DNA of 64,000 bases from Pelagovum sp. HNIBRBA483. Lineage in GTDB: Bacteria; Pseudomonadota; Alphaproteobacteria; Rhodobacterales; Rhodobacteraceae. Shown here piece by piece: positions 1-7,838 of this stretch (the first letter of the stretch is position 1; each line of letters opens with the position of its first letter). The notes under the pieces are model-generated. The model saw only the letters and a program-made list of their open reading frames with translations, was not told the origin of the DNA and did not search any database. The DNA lies in contig NZ_CP162413.1 in the NCBI RefSeq assembly GCF_040931995.1, positions 1-64,000 on the forward strand. Reading direction: 5' to 3'. The position numbers and the translations under genes are program-made.

Positions 1-1
1 A

Positions 2-457
2 AAGATCCTCTCCCATGTGTCGTCTGAGGAACGCATCGTCACCATAGAAGAAGCCGCCGAGCTTCTGCCGACCCAGCCCAACGCCGTGACCCTCATCGCC
101 AATCGCGACACAGAATTCCAGACCGCCGATGTGCTTCTCACCGCCACGCTGCGCATGCGCCCCGACCGGATCATCCTGGGCGAGGTGCGCGGCAAGGAGG
201 CCATGACCTTTCTGGAAGCCATCAACACCGGCCATGGCGGCTCCATGACCACACTGCATGCCGAAACCCCGCAATTGGCGGTGCAGCGCCTCGCGATCGC
301 AGCACTCAAGACCGAGATCCCGATGACCTATACTGACATGATCCAGTACATCGAGAATTCCATCGACGTGATCATCCAGGCCGGTCGGCATGACGGCAAA
401 CGCGGCATCACCGAATTCTACCTCCCCGGCGCAACTGAGATTGGAATTTCCCAATGA
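2..457 (+). CDS. virB11: VirB11 T4SS ATPase, C-terminal part (5' end outside window)
   Basis: Hexameric cytoplasmic ATPase that powers VirB-type T4SS assembly and substrate transfer. The reading frame is open from base 2, so the N-terminal domain and Walker A lie off the left edge. Visible VirB11/GspE hallmarks are an ERIVTIE segment near the start, the RPDRIILGEVRGKEA Walker B/Asp-box region and the GHGGSMTTLHA His-box region. The stop overlaps the next start (ATGA), so translation is probably coupled. virB1-4 run off the other end of the window, suggesting the two halves belong to one operon on a circular molecule. The family call is secure; only the length is unknown. Confidence 0.95.
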   Translation, partial: KILSHVSSEERIVTIEEAAELLPTQPNAVTLIANRDTEFQTADVLLTATLRMRPDRIILGEVRGKEAMTFLEAINTGHGGSMTTLHAETPQLAVQRLAIAALKTEIPMTYTDMIQYIENSIDVIIQAGRHDGKRGITEFYLPGATEIGISQ

Positions 458-648
458 AGACGTTTGAATACAATATCCTGTCCTTTCCCATGACCCGCAA
501 GACCAGCCTCTCCGACATGCAGGCCAGCCTGAACGAGAAAGGCGCAGACGGGTGGGAGGTGGTGTCGATCAGCACTTCGGAGTTCGCCAATATCGGGCAC
601 ACCGTTTTCCTGAAGCGCGAAACCACACCCGCTGGAGCCACGGCATGA
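454..648 (+). CDS. Small DUF4177-like protein in the virB operon
   Basis: A 64-residue protein with the DUF4177 pattern: an FEYNILSF strand near the N-terminus, a central helix ending LNEKGADGWEVVSI, then another strand. The role of this family is unknown. No signal peptide or membrane segment is seen, so it is probably cytoplasmic. Its start overlaps the virB11 stop and its stop overlaps the next start, placing it inside the T4SS transcription unit. Whether it acts in conjugation is inferred only from position. Confidence 0.7.
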   Translation: MKTFEYNILSFPMTRKTSLSDMQASLNEKGADGWEVVSISTSEFANIGHTVFLKRETTPAGATA

Positions 649-1058
649 GGCAGGCGGGCTGTACCCTCGTACTGACTGCGCTGGTCCTGGGACTGACGTC
701 GGCACCCGGCTTCGCTGAGCGTAATCTCGTGCCGACCCTCGATCGCAGTTTCGACGTCTGTCCGGAGCGGCCCGTTGAACCCGTGTGGATGCAGGAGATC
801 CCCCTGCGCCAAGCCTATCAGCGCGTGCTGGTCCAGGACATCTACCGCGCCCAGAACCTCGAGCGGATTGTCGAGACCAGCAGCTGCGATTGCGAAATCC
901 AGTTCCCGTCCTGGGACGCGGCCGAGGCGGTGTTTCGGCAGAGGTACGCGAGCGACGAACGATGGGAGATGCTGCAAGCCTCGGACGCCTACAACCGCCG
1001 CGCCAACGCCGCCCGAACTGCCGCCAAGGCCATCTGCGACGCCGCAGGTAATTGGTAA
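645..1058 (+). CDS. Secreted small protein of the virB operon, unknown function
   Basis: A 137-residue protein starting at the ATG that overlaps the upstream stop (ATGA). An N-terminal signal peptide (hydrophobic LVLTALVLGLTSA, cleavage probably after GFA at about residue 24) places it in the periplasm. The signal contains a Cys, but not a clear lipobox near the cleavage site. The mature part has a CDC pair and other cysteines that could form disulfides, then a charged helical C-terminus. It lies between virB11 and virB6. I do not recognise a family. A VirB5- or VirB7-like accessory role is possible, but length and sequence do not establish either. Confidence 0.7.
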   Translation: MRQAGCTLVLTALVLGLTSAPGFAERNLVPTLDRSFDVCPERPVEPVWMQEIPLRQAYQRVLVQDIYRAQNLERIVETSSCDCEIQFPSWDAAEAVFRQRYASDERWEMLQASDAYNRRANAARTAAKAICDAAGNW

Positions 1059-1070
1059 GGCAGCCCCGCG

Positions 1071-2147
1071 ATGAGTGTCGTCACCTACTTCGTTGAAACC
1101 TCCCAAGCCTATCTCGACACCGCCGCTGAGACCCAGTTTGGTGCGGTTGCGGCAACGGTCGGCACGCTCCTGGTTTTGGGGACAACGCTGGTGGTGATCC
1201 TCGTCGGCATCAACATGATCTATCAATATCGGGCCATGGATGGGCACACGGCCTTCTGGCTCGCGGTCAAGATCGGGCTCATCGGGATATTCGCGACCAA
1301 TTGGATGCAGTTCAACGCCTTCTCGTCTGCCATTCTCTATGGGATCGACAGTATCGCGGGCGCGCTGGTGGCCTCCGTCGGCGGCGGCAGTCCGGGGCCC
1401 TCTGGAACTTTCGCCGAAGAATTCGACCGCCTGATCGCGGAGCTAGGCGACTATCTGAACGCTGCCGGGTCCGAGCTGAACTGGATGGCCGGCGCCATGC
1501 TCGACATCGTCGGTGTGCTTCTACTCTCAATCCTCGGCGGACTGGCCGCCTTCATCCTCGTGGCCTCCCGACTGATGATCGCGCTTCTGATCGGAATCGC
1601 CCCGGTGATGATTTTCCTGACCCTCTTCGAGGTCACCAAGGATTATTTCACGCGCTGGCTTTCGGCCCTAGTCTCCTTCGCGCTCTACCCGATCGTCGTC
1701 GCAGGCGTATTCGCAACGATCACGGGCGTCTCCTCTGCGTTGATCGGCGAGCTTGGCGATCCTGAAGGTGCCACTAATATCGGCGCGCTGATTCCGTTCT
1801 TTATGATGGTGTTGATGGCCAAGGGGTTCATCGTCGCGACACCATTCATCGTACGGGCGATTTCCGGAAACATCATGATGCCAGCATTGTCTGGCGGACT
1901 GGGTGGCGGCTACAGCTTCGCCCGCGCCGCCATGGGCAGCCAGCAGGCCTACAACCGCTACCTGATCGGTGGGGCACGCGGCGCGGAATATGCAGCCCTC
2001 AGGGCGCGGCAGTTCTTCGGGGCACAGCAGATGCCTGTGCGGCAAGGGATGGGACAAACTGGTCAGGCAAGTGGCTCAGGGTCACCAGGGACCGGGTCTC
2101 AGATGTTGGCGCAACTGGCGAGGCTGGGAAGGTTGGGGAGACGATGA
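1071..2147 (+). CDS. virB6: VirB6/TrbL family inner-membrane T4SS channel protein
   Basis: A 358-residue polytopic inner-membrane protein of the VirB6/TrbL family, part of the T4SS translocation channel. Hydrophobic segments lie at about residues 28-50, 62-80, 145-190, 195-225 and 240-265. A central stretch of two adjacent segments (ILGGLAAFILVASRLMIALL, then GIAPVMIFLTLF) is typical of the family. The C-terminus is Gly/Ser/Gln-rich and non-membrane. A GGTAAGG ribosome-binding site precedes the ATG. It follows virB11 rather than preceding virB8, and is the last T4SS gene before the convergent galactose operon. Confidence 0.88.
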   Translation: MSVVTYFVETSQAYLDTAAETQFGAVAATVGTLLVLGTTLVVILVGINMIYQYRAMDGHTAFWLAVKIGLIGIFATNWMQFNAFSSAILYGIDSIAGALVASVGGGSPGPSGTFAEEFDRLIAELGDYLNAAGSELNWMAGAMLDIVGVLLLSILGGLAAFILVASRLMIALLIGIAPVMIFLTLFEVTKDYFTRWLSALVSFALYPIVVAGVFATITGVSSALIGELGDPEGATNIGALIPFFMMVLMAKGFIVATPFIVRAISGNIMMPALSGGLGGGYSFARAAMGSQQAYNRYLIGGARGAEYAALRARQFFGAQQMPVRQGMGQTGQASGSGSPGTGSQMLAQLARLGRLGRR

Positions 2148-2235
2148 GGGTCAATACGGGCACTCGACAGAATCGTCCAATGTGGCGTCAACACCTAGTT
2201 TCATAGGTTCATCGTCCGCCCAAGAAACCTTTTTT

Positions 2236-2258
2236 CTGTAAACTAAAGATGTTTACAG
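2236..2258. repeat. Inverted repeat made of everted parS half-sites
   Basis: CTGTAAAC, a 7-base spacer, then GTTTACAG: a perfect 8-bp inverted repeat. The two arms are exactly the halves of the GTTTACAGCTGTAAAC palindrome found three times near repABC, but in swapped order. It lies between the convergent virB6 and dgoA ends. A T-run precedes the hairpin on the + strand rather than following it, so it is not a canonical intrinsic terminator on either strand. Confidence 0.6.
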
Positions 2259-2279
2259 TTACCCCAAAGGCGATTTGTA

Positions 2280-2888
2280 TCAAGAGGATTTTGAACGATC
2301 ATAAGCGCTTACCAGCGCGTGGGCGCGCTTTTCTACTTCTGCTTGTGTCAGACCTGGCACGAAGAGAGCCGTCCCGATCCCAAAACCTGTCACGCCCGCG
2401 GATATCCAGCTGCTAAAGTCAGCTTCTCCGACTCCGCCAACCGCAAAGGTTTGCGTATCCTTCGGCAGAACTGCCTTGAGAGCCATGAAGCCGTTCAGAC
2501 CGAGTATTGACGCTGGAAAGAACTTGAGCGCGTCCGCGCCGGCCGAAAGGGCACTAAAGCATTCTGTTGGCGACAGAACACCCGGAAAGGACTTGAGTCC
2601 CAAAGATTTTGTTCGGCGAATGACGCTAACATTAGCGTTAGGGGAAACGATCAGAGAACCACCAGCTTGGGATACCCGCTCGACGTCATCTTCCGTCAAT
2701 ACCGTACCAGCCCCAATCTCAGCGACGTTCCCATATTTCCGGGCCAGTTGCTCTATGGACTGGAAAGCTTTCGGAGAATTGAGAGGCACCTCGATCCTGC
2801 TGATCCCAGCCTCGATCAGAGCCCCACCAAGTCCTTCGACCTCCTCAGGACTCACACCTCTGAGAATTGCGACAATCGCCCGGCTCAT
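2280..2888 (-). CDS. dgoA: 2-dehydro-3-deoxy-6-phosphogalactonate aldolase
   Basis: Class I aldolase of the KDPG/KDPGal family (202 residues, a normal length). It cleaves 2-keto-3-deoxy-6-phosphogalactonate to pyruvate and glyceraldehyde 3-phosphate, the last step of the De Ley-Doudoroff galactose pathway. Family motifs are present: Arg10 (AILRG), Glu33 (RIEVPLNSP) and the Schiff-base Lys122 (LKFFPAS). The chosen ATG overlaps the dgoK stop (ATGA); a longer in-frame extension would lie inside dgoK. It is the last gene of the minus-strand operon and converges on virB6. Confidence 0.93.
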   Translation of the reverse strand: MSRAIVAILRGVSPEEVEGLGGALIEAGISRIEVPLNSPKAFQSIEQLARKYGNVAEIGAGTVLTEDDVERVSQAGGSLIVSPNANVSVIRRTKSLGLKSFPGVLSPTECFSALSAGADALKFFPASILGLNGFMALKAVLPKDTQTFAVGGVGEADFSSWISAGVTGFGIGTALFVPGLTQAEVEKRAHALVSAYDRSKSS

Positions 2889-3790
2889 CTTACCAACTCC
2901 GCATAGGCGTGCCGCAGGCCAGAAAGCGTGATATCTTTGTCTTCGACTATGATTGCATTGATCCCAAGGATCTTGAGACCTGCTCTGTATAGTTCGACAA
3001 GACGCGAATCTCCAATAAGGACGGTCTCTTGGTCGAGCCATTTCCGCCCCACACCACCAAGCTCCAGCCCAAGCAGATATCCTGAGAGCTCCGACCTGAG
3101 ATAAGCATCTTCGGTGTTATTCAAAAGTGCCTTCGCTCGGATCGAAAAGAGCCTTGAAGAAATTCTAGTTGGGTCTTCAATCACAGTTTCCAGTGCCTCG
3201 ATGAAAGCGTCCTGATCCCAACCTTCACCCCCGAGGGAATGACGCAAAACCGACTGTGACGAAAGCAGGCTAAATATTTCACCAGTCATATGGGTGTGGA
3301 ATTCGGTGATCGTTCTATCGGAAACACGGACCCATTTGGTGTGTGTTCCCGGAAGGCAGATCACCCCTTCAAAATCCGGTTGTCCGGCAAGAAAGCCAGA
3401 GATCTGTGTTTCTTCGCCCCGCATAACATCAGCGGGTTCCAATTGCTTGAGGCCAGGAATAATAAACGTTTGCAGTCGCACATCCCTTGTTTGGGGAGTG
3501 ACCGCTTCGCTAAGCCCCGGTGGAGCGCAAGGAACGGCTGAGTATGGGGCTTCCTTCCACCCCTCTCTCGCACCCGCCATCCCACAAACGATGACCGGAA
3601 TTTGTCCATTGCTTCGAAGTGCATCTTCAACAGTTTCCATCAACGCCGCTTCAAATTCTTCGGGCCTGAGACGTGACATTCCCAACTCCGAACGACAAGT
3701 CGCAAGCACCTCGCCGTCACCCGCAATCAGCCAGGCACGAAGGTTCGTCGTCCCCCAATCTACAGCAATCCATTCTACGTCCATGACCAT
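2885..3790 (-). CDS. dgoK: 2-dehydro-3-deoxygalactonokinase
   Basis: Kinase that phosphorylates 2-keto-3-deoxygalactonate at C6 to make the DgoA substrate. It is 301 residues, as usual for DgoK. The N-terminal phosphate-binding motif DWGTTNLRAWLI is the ASKHA-type signature of the family. The ATG chosen overlaps the SDR stop by one base; a second ATG two codons later is an alternative. It is coupled on both sides (TGATG with the SDR, ATGA with dgoA), so expression with its pathway partners is tightly linked. Confidence 0.93.
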   Translation of the reverse strand: MVMDVEWIAVDWGTTNLRAWLIAGDGEVLATCRSELGMSRLRPEEFEAALMETVEDALRSNGQIPVIVCGMAGAREGWKEAPYSAVPCAPPGLSEAVTPQTRDVRLQTFIIPGLKQLEPADVMRGEETQISGFLAGQPDFEGVICLPGTHTKWVRVSDRTITEFHTHMTGEIFSLLSSQSVLRHSLGGEGWDQDAFIEALETVIEDPTRISSRLFSIRAKALLNNTEDAYLRSELSGYLLGLELGGVGRKWLDQETVLIGDSRLVELYRAGLKILGINAIIVEDKDITLSGLRHAYAELVR

Positions 3791-4560
3791 CACCCCGTCA
3801 CCGCCACGCCGCCGTCGATGACGAGCGCCTGTCCGGTCATCATGCGACTTGCGGAGGAGGCCAGGAACAGCGTCCCAGAAACGATATCGTCGGGCTTCAG
3901 ATGCTCCTTTAGGCATTGCTTTTCCAGGTGAGTGGCTAGCGACGCTGGGTCAGCCCATTTGTCCAGCTGCTTTTGCGTCAAAACCCAGCCTGGAGCCAAT
4001 GCGTTCACCCGAATACTTTGGGAGCCGAATTCCCGCGCTAAACTGCGGGTCATGCCGTTTAGTCCGGAGTTGGCCGTTGTATAAAGCGGGTAACCGGCCC
4101 CGCCCATCATGTAACTGATCGATGTGAGGTTTATGATAGATCCGCCACCCAACGTCTTCATGCCCTCCACGACAGCCTGACAGGCAAAAAAATGGGCCTT
4201 GAGGTTGATTGCCTGCATCCAGTCCCAGAACTCCTCGGTAACCTCTTCGGTGCTGTGGCGCTGGTCGTTGGCGGCATTGTTCACAAGGACACCGACAGGA
4301 CCGTGGGCTTCTGTGACTTGCGCAATTGCGGCCTGAATCGCGGGTGTGTCCGTGATATCGCATTGGATGAACAATGGGCGATTGCCGGTCTCGTCCTCCA
4401 TAGCGTCCACAAAGGCCGCGGCGTCGGAGCGCCCCACAAAAGCGACCTTGGCACCTTGCCGCAAGAAGCCTTCGGTTAAATTCGCGCCGATGCCCGAGCC
4501 TCCGCCGGTGATGAAGACGCTTTTGCCGTCGAGATCGTGGAATGTTGCAGTCTGGGTCAT
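3790..4560 (-). CDS. SDR-family oxidoreductase, putative D-galactose dehydrogenase
   Basis: A 256-residue classical-length short-chain dehydrogenase. It has the NAD(P) motif TGGGSGIG (residues 18-25), NNAA at 94-97, Ser147 and catalytic Tyr160. The Lys expected four residues after Tyr is Asn164 (YTTAN instead of YxxxK), confirmed in the nucleotide sequence. By context it would oxidise D-galactose at C1 to the lactone, feeding the dehydratase-DgoK-DgoA pathway. This is inference, and another sugar or sugar-acid oxidation is possible. Its start codon lies next to the dehydratase stop and its stop overlaps dgoK, so it belongs to the same operon. Confidence 0.8.
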   Translation of the reverse strand: MTQTATFHDLDGKSVFITGGGSGIGANLTEGFLRQGAKVAFVGRSDAAAFVDAMEDETGNRPLFIQCDITDTPAIQAAIAQVTEAHGPVGVLVNNAANDQRHSTEEVTEEFWDWMQAINLKAHFFACQAVVEGMKTLGGGSIINLTSISYMMGGAGYPLYTTANSGLNGMTRSLAREFGSQSIRVNALAPGWVLTQKQLDKWADPASLATHLEKQCLKEHLKPDDIVSGTLFLASSASRMMTGQALVIDGGVAVTG

Positions 4561-6269
4561 CAGTGGCTCTCTCGTGTGACGGGGCGGGTGTCGTTGCCAA
4601 CAAGGAAATCAAGGTCCGCGCCTTGATCCGCTTGCAGGACGTGATCCACATACATTTTGGCATAGCCGCGGGTGTAATGCGGCGGTTCGGGTTGCCATGC
4701 GTCGCGGCGCTCGGCCAGTTCTTCTTCGGATACGAGCAATTCCAACTTGCCCTGACTTGCCGAAAATTTAATGCGGTCGCCGGTTTTCACCAGCGCAAGC
4801 ATTCCGCCCTCGTTCGCCTCGGGCGTGACATGCAGGATCACCGTGCCAAAGGCCGTGCCCGACATGCGGGCGTCAGAAATGCGCACCATATCCTTGATGC
4901 CTTCTTTGACCAGTTTGGACGGGATAGGCATATTGCCAACCTCAGCCATGCCCGGATACCCTTTTGGGCCGCAGCCCTTAAGAACAAGGATGCTGTCCTT
5001 GGTCACCGGCAGATCATCGTTGTCAATTGTGGCTTTTAGCTCTTCAATGTTTTCAAAGACGTAAGCCTCGCCTTCGTGCTCCAAAAGATGCTCGCTTGCG
5101 GCAGAAGGCTTCACGATGGCCCCACGTGGGGCGAGGTTGCCTTTCAAGACCTTGATGCCAGCCGATGGCTTCAGAGGGTCGTCGATCGGGTAGATCACAT
5201 CGCGGTTCCAGCATTCAGCACCGTCTGCATAGGCGCTGATGTCACCACCAAGCACAGTTTTGGCTTTACGCAAATGTCCCGACAACTCTTTCAAGATCAC
5301 CGGCATACCACCAGCGTAACAAAAATCTTCCATCAGGTACTTGCCAGACGGCATGCAGTTGACCAACAGGGGAACGTCGCCGCCAAGGTCAAAATCTTCC
5401 AGTTTCAGATCAATGCCAACACGGCCAGCTATGGCCAGAAGATGCACCACTGCATTTGTGGAACCGCCAACGGCAGCATTGGCCAAAATCGCGTTTTCCA
5501 AAGATGCCCGCGTGATAATGTCCGAAGGTTTCAGGTTTTCGTCCACCATTTCGACAATACGGTTGCCGGTAAGGTGCGCCAACGCCATGCGACGTGAATC
5601 CACAGCTGGAAGGGCTGCGTTTGTCGGTAGGCTTAGGCCCATGGCCTCAACAAGCGACGCCATGGTCGAGGCGGTGCCCATCGTCATGCAGACACCTTTT
5701 GAGCGGCTCATACCGGACTCAGCCGCCATAAAATCTTTCAAAGTCATATCACCGGCGCGGACCGCTTCCGAGAATTTCCAAACATCCGTGCCAGACCCAA
5801 TGTCATTGCCCTGCCATTTGCCATTCAGCATCGGCCCAGAGCTAACCACGATAGATGGCAAATCGACCGAGGCCGCCCCCATCAACTGGCCGGGTGTTGT
5901 TTTGTCACAACCACCCAAAAGAACAACGCCGTCGATGCCATAGGCGCGGATCGATTCTTCGACATCCATCGCCAACAAATTGCGAAACAGCATAGCGGTT
6001 GGCTTCATCTGGGTTTCGCCCAGCGACATCACGGGGAACTCTACGGGAAAACCACCGGCTTCCCACACGCCGCGCTTCACGCCTTCGGCCAGATCGCGCA
6101 AGCCGCTGTTGCATGGCGTCAACTCCGACCACGTGTTGCAGATGCCAATGACGGGGCGCCCATCAAAAGCATGATCTGGAAAGCCTTGGTTCTTCATCCA
6201 GCTGCGATGGATGAATCCGTCCTTGTCCAGCTTTCCATACCAAGCGCGGTTGCGGCGGTCTTTTGTCAT
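4560..6269 (-). CDS. IlvD/Edd-family sugar-acid dehydratase (galactonate/arabinonate type)
   Basis: A 569-residue Fe-S dehydratase of the IlvD/Edd family. Cluster cysteines are visible at Cys53 (SELTPCN), Cys121 (GGCDKTTPG) and in the KGVCMTMGTA segment. IlvD-type pentonate/hexonate dehydratases convert L-arabinonate, D-xylonate or D-galactonate to the 2-keto-3-deoxy acid. With dgoK and dgoA directly downstream, D-galactonate is the likely substrate here. It takes the place of the enolase-superfamily DgoD used by enterobacteria. An L-arabinonate role cannot be excluded, because family members are often dual-specific. Confidence 0.87.
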   Translation of the reverse strand: MTKDRRNRAWYGKLDKDGFIHRSWMKNQGFPDHAFDGRPVIGICNTWSELTPCNSGLRDLAEGVKRGVWEAGGFPVEFPVMSLGETQMKPTAMLFRNLLAMDVEESIRAYGIDGVVLLGGCDKTTPGQLMGAASVDLPSIVVSSGPMLNGKWQGNDIGSGTDVWKFSEAVRAGDMTLKDFMAAESGMSRSKGVCMTMGTASTMASLVEAMGLSLPTNAALPAVDSRRMALAHLTGNRIVEMVDENLKPSDIITRASLENAILANAAVGGSTNAVVHLLAIAGRVGIDLKLEDFDLGGDVPLLVNCMPSGKYLMEDFCYAGGMPVILKELSGHLRKAKTVLGGDISAYADGAECWNRDVIYPIDDPLKPSAGIKVLKGNLAPRGAIVKPSAASEHLLEHEGEAYVFENIEELKATIDNDDLPVTKDSILVLKGCGPKGYPGMAEVGNMPIPSKLVKEGIKDMVRISDARMSGTAFGTVILHVTPEANEGGMLALVKTGDRIKFSASQGKLELLVSEEELAERRDAWQPEPPHYTRGYAKMYVDHVLQADQGADLDFLVGNDTRPVTRESH

Positions 6270-6290
6270 TAAATTTCTCTTTCTTGCCAG

Positions 6291-7838
6291 TCAGGCGATC
6301 GCATTGGAACTCAGGCTACTGAGCCATGCACGATGTGAAATCGCATGCGATGCGACATTTCCGGCCTGTTTTTCCAGATGGTCGACGGTCGCCCGAGCGA
6401 AATCCCGCAGTTTGCGGTCTTGGGCCATGCGTTCTCGCGCGACACTTCGATTGAGCAATCCAAGACCGTCAAGAACCGGATAATGCAGAAGCTCTTCCAC
6501 ATGGGGAAGGCCATCCAAATCGTTGGTAAAGTCTTCCGGCCCGGGCATCCGTTCTTGCCAATTTATCAGTTTCTGACGCACTTGCGGCAGGATGAAGTCT
6601 GTTGCTACGTCGCGCCAGAATGGGCTGTCATCCCGTTCACTGACGTAGTGCAGATTGATGAAGTCGCGAAAGTCGTCCACTTGTTTTGCGATGGCCGCAT
6701 TGTAGCGCTGCTGATTTTTCTGCAAGGGAGCGCTGATCTGCAACAAGTGGCGGCGGCAAAACAGTAAAACCGCGACGATAGTGCCGTGGATTGAAGTCGC
6801 TTCCAAAGGTTCGAGAAAACTGGATGCAAGCCCGAGCGCAAGAACGTTGCCGCGCCAGACCTCGGAGATACGTCCCGCGTCGACAGGAATATCGGCGCGT
6901 GGCTCGATCTTGCGACCAAGCACACCCTCGATCTCCGCCAAGGCGATATCAGGTGACGAATGGCGATCCGAATAGACATATCCGCATCCGATCCGGCCCT
7001 GCGTCGGGATCTGCCACATCCACCCCGACGCTTGGGCCCATGCGTGCGTAAAGGTCGGAATTTCCTCGTCTTCGGCAAGGTCTAGCCAAAACGGCATCGC
7101 GCGATTGACCGGCAGCGCGTCGGAATAGCTTACCCAACTTGCGCCCATGGTCCCTTGGATCAAAGTGCGGCGGAAGCCGGTGCAGTCGATGAAGAAGTCC
7201 CCTGCGATCGTTTCCCCAGTATCGAGTCTCAATTTGGTAACGCAGCCCGATTTGCCATCACGCTCTGCACTTTCCACAAGAGCATCGATCTTGGAGATGT
7301 CAGTTGCCTTGCGGCGTAAGTAGGCTCCGACTTTGGCCTGGTCAAAATGATAGGCGTGGTGAAAGCGGCTTACAGGAACGCGGCGGCCCCCCATTTCGGC
7401 TACCGGCGCTTTGCCGGTTTCCATGAGCTTGGCGAAGATATGCGGCGCGGAAACGGAGCGCCCGGCGGCAACGCAAAAGGTGTCGATCCAAGACCCCGCC
7501 CCCGGAATCCGATCGGTCAGAGCATAGGCATCATCAATCGGACCATCGTAGACATGGCCAAGCCGCCGCCAATCCCGATGGCGTATTCCATACTTGATTG
7601 TAGCATCGGTATGGGCGAGGAAATCTTCCTCGTCGAAGCCGAGTGATTGTAACACGCCGCCGAAGACTGAGGTTGTACCTTCGCCCACCCCGATGGTCGG
7701 GACTTTTGAGCTTTCAACGAGCGTGATACGCATTGGTATCCCTTGCCGCTCGCTTTCTGTCTTAAACAGGTGCGCAGCTAGCCAGCCGGCGGTACCCCCG
7801 CCGACGATCACCAGATGGGTCGGGTCGGATTTGGTCAT
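6291..7838 (-). CDS. Flavin-dependent tryptophan halogenase-like protein
   Basis: A 515-residue FAD protein of the tryptophan halogenase superfamily. It has the dinucleotide motif GGGTAGW near the N-terminus, GVGEGTT, a Lys in ATIKYGI corresponding to the PrnA active-site lysine region, the WxWxIP signature (SGWMWQIP) and FLEPLEATS near the end of the FAD domain. Bona fide members chlorinate or brominate tryptophan. Related proteins of unknown substrate occur in polysaccharide and sugar loci of marine and freshwater bacteria. The start chosen overlaps the alpha-galactosidase stop (ATGA). Its position between sugar hydrolases and the galactonate pathway suggests a carbohydrate-linked role, but the substrate is unknown. 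Confidence 0.85.
   Translation of the reverse strand: MTKSDPTHLVIVGGGTAGWLAAHLFKTESERQGIPMRITLVESSKVPTIGVGEGTTSVFGGVLQSLGFDEEDFLAHTDATIKYGIRHRDWRRLGHVYDGPIDDAYALTDRIPGAGSWIDTFCVAAGRSVSAPHIFAKLMETGKAPVAEMGGRRVPVSRFHHAYHFDQAKVGAYLRRKATDISKIDALVESAERDGKSGCVTKLRLDTGETIAGDFFIDCTGFRRTLIQGTMGASWVSYSDALPVNRAMPFWLDLAEDEEIPTFTHAWAQASGWMWQIPTQGRIGCGYVYSDRHSSPDIALAEIEGVLGRKIEPRADIPVDAGRISEVWRGNVLALGLASSFLEPLEATSIHGTIVAVLLFCRRHLLQISAPLQKNQQRYNAAIAKQVDDFRDFINLHYVSERDDSPFWRDVATDFILPQVRQKLINWQERMPGPEDFTNDLDGLPHVEELLHYPVLDGLGLLNRSVARERMAQDRKLRDFARATVDHLEKQAGNVASHAISHRAWLSSLSSNAIA

Noticed and set aside
408-1247. 279-residue open frame on the minus strand opposite virB11-virB6
   Set aside because: It is antisense to three genes with clear family features or a signal peptide, has no ribosome-binding site and reads like reverse-frame GC-rich sequence.
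2236-2258. Intrinsic terminator between virB6 and dgoA
   Set aside because: The hairpin is preceded, not followed, by the T-run on the + strand, and followed by an A-run on the minus strand, so neither gene has a canonical terminator here.
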